64,000 nucleotides of DNA from Isoetes taiwanensis. Taxonomy: Eukaryota > Streptophyta > Lycopodiopsida > Isoetales > Isoetaceae. The stretch lies in NCBI GenBank assembly GCA_021234155.1, contig JAJEKV010000005.1:17470089-17534088 (forward strand), written 5' to 3'. The position numbers were made by a program, and so were the translations under genes. Numbering within the stretch: the first letter of the stretch is position 1; each line of letters opens with the position of its first letter. The notes beneath the pieces were generated by a model. It worked only from the letters and a program-made list of their open reading frames with translations. It did no database searches and was not told where the DNA came from. This document shows positions 58,531 to 64,000 of the stretch, piece by piece.

Positions 58531-60817
58531 ATGGAAACAAATCAAATGGCTTCATCAGGAGCTGGAGATGGCGCCGGAAGTGTTTCTCACCCTACAAGCA
58601 GTGGGCCTATTCATCCTCACCACATGGCTGGCCTTATGATGCAAATGGCCGGAGCTCAAGCAGGAAGCGGTGTGGGAATCCGGGCTATGGCTCCTTCTTC
58701 CGGAGGCAACCCATCGGTTCCCAGAACGTTTGCCCCTGGCACTGCCGCCTCAGCTCTTGGACGAGATCAAGGCCCTGAGAAAAAACGTAAATGCGTTAGT
58801 TGTGGCAACACGGCACAGTCTAGGTAATTGTATTGCTTTCGCCTGTTTTTTCTTTTAGGTAAAAAAATCAACTCTGGCACGAAAGGAAAAAGATTGAACC
58901 TAAGCAGCAAGAGATTTGTACTTTTAGGCAGGGAACAATTACAACCTGGTGTAATAATGCCAGCGTGTGTTTCTTGAGGATCCCAGTGTCTTCTGCTTCT
59001 ATATTCTTTTTCGGTTCTTTCTCAGATGAAAACCGCTTCCTTAGGTCTCTTGCTCTATATTATTTCGAAAAATATCTGCATTATTTGAAGGGTGTCAAAG
59101 TTAATAATTTCTTTTTTCCAAAGCAAAATGTTCGAGTGTGAAACAAGGTAGGCCAAAAATACAGATGCTAATTTAGATGTTGTGCACTCTGGCTCCGCTT
59201 AGCAAAGAATCTAACCATTCTTGAAGAATCATTGGTGCAGGTGTGATTTCCATTCATGTGGTACCTGTTGTGTGAAGAATAATAAAAACCTTTGTAGTGC
59301 ACCAGGCCATGGTAAACGTCTTATGATCTACGTATTTGTAAGCTTAAGCACCATTGCCATGTGGAATTTGCATTGCAGAACAATTACATTGAGCATTTAC
59401 CTTCCACAATGTATTTACATGTAAGTTGTCTTCTACATGCAGGAGGCAAATTTATTCCTGATCGTAATCCAGCGTATTTCAATCGGCCAGAAGCAATGTG
59501 GTCTGCGGCAGTTACTGGCATGTAAGCCCATGGTGTTTTGCTTCAATAGACCATAACATATATCACTCTTATTATCTGTTTGTGTTGTAGGCCCCTCATG
59601 TCTTATATGAGGCCCTCGCCAGGTGCCTTCGTACCAACTTCTATGGTTCAAGGTTTCCAGCAAGGTGGTTCTTTTATGGGTTTTCCAAATCCATACCTAA
59701 AGATGCAGACACCCTCATCCTCGTTAGGGCCTGGTAAATTGGCAGAAGGTCCAAATGCCCAGGAGCTACGGTTAAAAAACTACAAAGCATCGCTACAAGC
59801 TGCACAGAAGGTTTGTTTCCTTTTTGATTGCCAGTTTCTAAGTCGTTTATCTGATCAAAGGGAAATTGCTTATCACAGGAAGCTACCTTTGTAAACATAT
59901 GGAGGATTCAAAAGCTGAGAGAATACTTTGAAGGTGAGCAGAGTTTTGAAGACGAGGCATTTGATCGCTATGTACAGAATGCTTCTTACCTGGAAGAAGT
60001 CTTGTTGTTTAGTAATGATATGGTTAGTGATGAAACTTTGTCTGTAAGTGACTTTGCATTGGAAAGCAGCACTGGTTCGATCCAAAACAGGCAGCTTTTA
60101 AATAAAATGCTTGCAAGGTTGCTAACAGACCCTAAACGGAAAGAGATTCAAAGGCAGAAGCTGAAAAGAGTAATCGAGCGTAGCCTTTTAAAACTTAACA
60201 AGGGTGATTTTGATGATACGTCTGATGCATATGAAGTTACCCAAATTGGATTGTTAGGTGGCCGTAGAGATGCTAAAAGGATGAAGGTGAGGAGTCTTAA
60301 GGGTAAGGAATGTGTACAGAGAATGAATGCTTGTGAAGAGTTGCAACAACGGGCAAACTCTATTGCAAACCCACAAGATATCCATGCATGGTTTGAAACA
60401 TACAAGACTAACTTTGATCATGATATACGTCATTACTTCTACCCTTCTTCAAGGGACTTCAATTTTGATGTACTTGTTAGTGAAAGCGAAGCTACTACAC
60501 AGACGCATGATAAGCCGGAAAATGGAGCAGTACTGGGAAGTTCAGATATGGTCAAAGTACAAGGAGACCAGGAAGGAAAACCTATAGAACATTTGGCAAA
60601 TAGAAACACAGATGCTGCTGTTGTAGAAGAATCACATAAAAAGAGTTTCATGCGCACCATGCCAAGGAGTCATGCCAGCAAAAATAAAGGTATTCTTGCA
60701 AAGAATGATCGGTTTCTCAAAGGGCTGGGATCATGGAAAGTTGAAGGCGACCCAGCTAGTTTACAAAAGACATGTCAGGAATTATCAGATTCAGTCTCTC
60801 TGCTTCAAGAACTTTAA
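58531..60817 (+). CDS. Five-exon plant protein with SHI/LRP1-like Cys cluster
   Basis: Exons 58531-58823, 59241-59311, 59443-59521, 59591-59810 and 59879-60817 all have GT-AG borders and join in phase to 533 codons plus TAA. Residues 1-85 are Gly/Ala/Met-rich. At about 90-125, three exons build a metal-binding-type cluster: KKRKCVSCGNTAQSR, CDFHSCGTCC, then NLCSAPGH. Its spacing (Cx2Cx7Cx4Cx2CC, then C and H) closely follows the SHI/LRP1 (DUF702) zinc finger, but the IGGH domain of that family is absent. Residues ~150-220 are Pro/Gly/Met-rich. The last exon is charged and helical (RIQKLREYFEGEQSFEDEAF, KRKEIQRQKLKRVIERSLLK) with basic patches (GRRDAKRMKVRS). A nuclear role is plausible but inferred. 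No defect is seen. I do not know the family name. Confidence 0.85.
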
Positions 60818-61908
60818 CCAATTATTTTAACCAGAGCTTTTGGTTATTCTGGCCCCTTGAGGTTAGAAGTAACGTGGCTTCATCTTAAAGGCGTGCTTGA
60901 AGTCAACGAAGGCTCTTTGTAATTTTCTTTTTGAGATGTAACAAAGATAGTCCAGGCATGCAGTATGAAATGCATTTCTTTAGCCAATTTACTTATAAAC
61001 GCGGGAAAAGTTTTAATACTCGGTTCTTATTAAGACCTTTTCTGCACGCAGGGCCTATGGGGACACCATATGAAATTTGGATTAAAAAAAATTTGAATTC
61101 AACCTCCAAAATTTGCTCTTTTGTTTTATCCTTTCTCTAATCCATCTGCTGTGTCTGGGGCCCAGTAACCTTCTATGGATATCTATGACACATCAGAATT
61201 TTAATTTGTTAAGAATGTTATCCTATATAGGTTTTTGCCAATTTCATTACCTCACATTGCTCTTTTCCTGGTTATGAACTTTATACAGCTCGACATCTGT
61301 CATAAGATATATATTTCTTTGATATCTAGTATTCTATTATTTGCAAACTGCCAAAATCCAGTTGGCACGGCATGGCAGACTCTGCAATGTTGACAAAGAA
61401 TTTGCCACCTATCAACCTCCCCAATCTGGCAGATCTAACAAAATGAGGACGTCCATGAATTCTTTTTTCATGAATTTGCGATTACAGTGTAAATTGTATC
61501 TGGATGTTATCTTGTAACTGCCATCAACAATAAAATTTTACATGCTGAATGGAAGATTTTGAACTTCGCCATTCTGAACAGGTTACAGCAAGAAATGCCT
61601 TCCCCTGAGACAGGGTTTCAAGTTAAAAACTGATTTTTTTTACGTTATTGACCAGTTATCATGAATGATTGGAACATGAAGGACTTTTGAAGAATCAAAA
61701 TGCCAGAAAGGCTGAACTTTACAAAAGAACACCTCCAGTCCACTGCTAAGGCTTCTTTTTTACCATAGTTAAAGATAATCTGTGACCCCAGCCCAAAGGT
61801 CATGAAATAATGTCAGTTAATAATTCCTAAAGCAGCTACATCTCTGATCCTAGCATAATATGAATCAGATGATAACTAGCAGAGACCTTGATTTGCCACT
61901 CAATTTCG
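60818..61908. other. Intergenic space between convergent genes
   Basis: Holds the 3' ends of the 58531 gene (+) and the F-box gene (-). AATAAAATTTTAC at about 61529 is a possible polyadenylation signal for the plus-strand gene. No other exon is supported. Confidence 0.5.
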
Positions 61909-63222
61909 TCAGCATTGAACCACAGCACAAGCTGCCCCATTCTTGACGTATGGCAAATCTGGACCTCTTGACCATTCCTGCGAGATGGTATCATACACAA
62001 GCACTAACCCTTCCTTCAAGCCACGGCCACTGCGGCCACACCTTGTTAAAAGATCATCAATTGATCCACCTACCTGTATTATATATACTGAGCTGCCCAT
62101 TGTGACACATGAGAATCTTAGATAGTTGTCAATCCGTAGCGGGGATGGAATTGGTGGAGGTTTGATTTTACTCCATGAGTCTGTAAGTGTATCATATTTC
62201 CAAAAGGAGAGTTCAACAGCATGGCTAGAGAGCATATAAATGCAAGGTCCAACCACAGTGCAGGCAATTACACAGCCACCCATTGGAAGATTTTTTGTCT
62301 TTGCCCATGTATTGGTCCTGGGATTGAAGGAATCCATAGAACCAAGATAAGCGTAGGGTTGCATACAGAATCCTAACATGCTACTGCATTTTAGACCACC
62401 AATGACATAAAAAATGCCTCCAACTGCAGCACCCAAGCAGCCATACCTCTTTTTGGGCATGTTAGGTATAGGTTTCCACACATCTATCTCTGAAATATAC
62501 TCTTCTGCATCAGCAATGGCATCTCTACTGGCGCTGCTGCGGCGGCTTGCCCCTCCAGCTACAAAAATCCTGCTACCAATAACACAGCAAGCAAATTTCT
62601 TTCTAGGGCAAAGCATTGGAGCCCCTTTCACAAGAGTTTTAGTCCAAGCATCAAAAATTATGGTACATTCTCTGCATCCATATTTAGATGATGAGCTTGG
62701 CACTGCACCTAGAATGTAAATCTTATGCTTCATAACTGCAGGTTGGGCATGAAGAAGGGCATGATCTGCACTATGGTAATCAAGGAGCCACTCATTCTCA
62801 ACAAGAGCCCTAAGTGTACAAAGCAAACCTGCTCTCCACCCCCCACTACTTTTACAATACACAGCAGAAGCCAGACCTGCTCCAGCTCCACCAAAAACAT
62901 AAAGAAGACTTTCAAGCTTGCCTACCTTTTTTCGCAGCTCGTAATACTCGTCGGATTTAAGCATCTGTCGCCATTTCTGGCAAACTGACATAGAACAATG
63001 CAAGTATACTCGAGGAACTCGAGCCAGACATTCCATTAATACATCATCAGGAAGTAGACTAAGCAAAGACTGCTCTTCTTCTACTTCTTCTTCTTCTTCT
63101 TTCTCATATTCTGGTGCTGGATTACTCCAGCAAGCCTTTACAAGACTCCGGAGCCCCCTGCGAGATCCTTTCTTGCTCTTGGAGTTGGACCTCACCATAG
63201 CATTATTAAGACTGGCTTCCAT
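61909..63222 (-). CDS. F-box/kelch-repeat protein (similar to Arabidopsis At5g26960)
   Basis: Intronless 437-residue frame. After a basic N-terminus and an acidic run (residues ~40-50) comes an F-box, LLPDDVLMECLARVPRVYL...CQKWR, residues ~53-90, which would bind SKP1 in an SCF ubiquitin ligase. Kelch-type repeats follow: PRKKFACCVIGSRIFVAGG, KRYGCLGAAVGGIFYVIGG, GGCVIACTVVGPCIYMLSS and a last one near GLVLVYDT...EWSRGPDLP. They form a beta-propeller for substrate binding. The conserved SHAVELSFW and GSIDDLLTRCGRSGRG blocks recall Arabidopsis At5g26960, from memory. Length is normal for the family. ATG at 63222 follows stops upstream, and no disruption is seen. The target protein is unknown. 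Confidence 0.92.
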   Translation of the reverse strand: MEASLNNAMVRSNSKSKKGSRRGLRSLVKACWSNPAPEYEKEEEEEVEEEQSLLSLLPDDVLMECLARVPRVYLHCSMSVCQKWRQMLKSDEYYELRKKVGKLESLLYVFGGAGAGLASAVYCKSSGGWRAGLLCTLRALVENEWLLDYHSADHALLHAQPAVMKHKIYILGAVPSSSSKYGCRECTIIFDAWTKTLVKGAPMLCPRKKFACCVIGSRIFVAGGASRRSSASRDAIADAEEYISEIDVWKPIPNMPKKRYGCLGAAVGGIFYVIGGLKCSSMLGFCMQPYAYLGSMDSFNPRTNTWAKTKNLPMGGCVIACTVVGPCIYMLSSHAVELSFWKYDTLTDSWSKIKPPPIPSPLRIDNYLRFSCVTMGSSVYIIQVGGSIDDLLTRCGRSGRGLKEGLVLVYDTISQEWSRGPDLPYVKNGAACAVVQC

Positions 63223-64000
63223 CTTCCCAAAAGCTCACATACTTCTCACGGCAAATGCTTCATATCAATGCACAGATCCACAGGTTTCATGCCAAAACAA
63301 CCCATCAAACTAGAAGACAAACAGAAAAATCAAAGAACTACTGTCATCGCTGCCACGAGGTAGACCATATTTATCGATTGATGGGGCTGAAAAATGGTAC
63401 TATTTTGACGGCATTCTGAGAAACGTGGAACGACAAAAAGAGAAGAAATAGAAAGCGGATTCAAATGCCGAAAAATGGGCAGATCTGCGAAGAAAAGGGC
63501 AGCAATGAGTGGGCGGAAATACCTGGTTTACAGAAAGGTCGGCTATGGAGCGCCGAAGTTGCCTCCATTTTCTCCTGTACAGAGGAGCTCGTTAGAGCAG
63601 GGGATATCCATGTTTCAAATACGTACGGATTCGAACAACCGTACGGTGCGTATTTATACCTAATATTGTAGCATCTTTGCCTTTATGAGTTTTTTTTTCT
63701 ATTATAGAAGAATCCTTGGTGCCCCAAAAAGACAATGGTTCTTTCATATTTTACTTGGTCAAATGAATGTTTCTTTTAAATGAATACCACATTTTCTACT
63801 TCCCATCATGCAGCCCCCCAAGACTTTTCTTGCTGATCTTCCTCACCACCTAAATCTCCCTTTTAAGCAACTTGCTAGTGATTCCTAGTGGAACCTAAAA
63901 ACAAAGAAAAAGGTATGATGCCTAACCTATCCCCTTGATGCCTACTTCTAATTACCTCCACCCAAATACCTTCTTCAGTTCCACGTAAAGCCCTTATATA
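63223..64000. other. Upstream region of the F-box gene, then no gene
   Basis: The first few hundred bases should hold the 5' untranslated region and promoter of the minus-strand F-box gene; a TATTTATA-like element lies at about 63651-63658 but is not proven. Small plus-strand frames at 63465-63671 have no recognised similarity. Confidence 0.4.

Overview
The window looks like nuclear DNA of a land plant with a large, repeat-filled genome. The evidence is spliced genes with standard GT-AG introns, a plant-type TIM23, a DWARF27-like strigolactone gene, a plant F-box/kelch gene, plant Copia and Gypsy-type LTR ends with tRNA-primed binding sites, Helitron coding pieces and several non-LTR retroelement families. 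The number of Penelope-like and TTCTA-tailed LINE sequences made me think of a fern or other non-seed plant; that is inference, not proof. No bacterial, organellar or viral genome is present.

Host genes are few. A TIM23-like mitochondrial import gene lies at 3470-3956 (-). A fragment resembling the start of a TRAPP Bet3 subunit gene, with its first exon present three times, lies at 36.2-36.7 kb (+). The last four exons of a DWARF27-like carotenoid isomerase gene lie at 51588-52633 (+). Two phase-compatible exons of an unidentified gene lie at 54.4 and 57.7 kb (+). A complete five-exon gene for a 533-residue protein with a SHI/LRP1-like cysteine cluster lies at 58531-60817 (+). An intronless F-box/kelch gene lies at 61909-63222 (-). 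The right-hand 6 kb is therefore the gene-rich end.

The rest is layered repeats. From left to right: a decayed L1-type LINE (0.7-2.6 kb); a tandem non-coding repeat with hairpins (9.2-10.6 kb, with a relative at 5.3-5.9 kb); a second LINE type with a TTCTA tail (12.7-14.45 kb); an LTR next to Helitron coding sequence (15.1-15.75 kb); the head of a putative Penelope-like retroelement (16.05-19.8 kb); CT/CCCT microsatellites (21.2-21.7 kb); a Copia element that has lost reverse transcriptase and RNase H (22810-25783); another LINE end (25.96-26.65 kb); a 19-bp minisatellite (27.2-32.5 kb) split by a young non-autonomous LTR retrotransposon with a 5-bp target duplication (27639-30891), whose 5' LTR itself holds a 487-bp inverted-repeat element; a 630-bp imperfect palindrome (33.36-33.99 kb); and a macrosatellite of 1.6-kb units carrying exon-like coiled-coil sequence (39.9-46.1 kb), with a LINE inserted in its first unit. 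Immediately after the macrosatellite a reverse-transcriptase tail is joined directly to a second copy of the 16-kb element's head, the tandem arrangement typical of Penelope-like elements.

The strongest candidates for something undescribed are that head-after-tail retroelement with a small membrane-protein-like ORF, the exon-bearing 1.6-kb macrosatellite, and a conserved ~45-bp 3' end shared by at least four otherwise different retroelement insertions.
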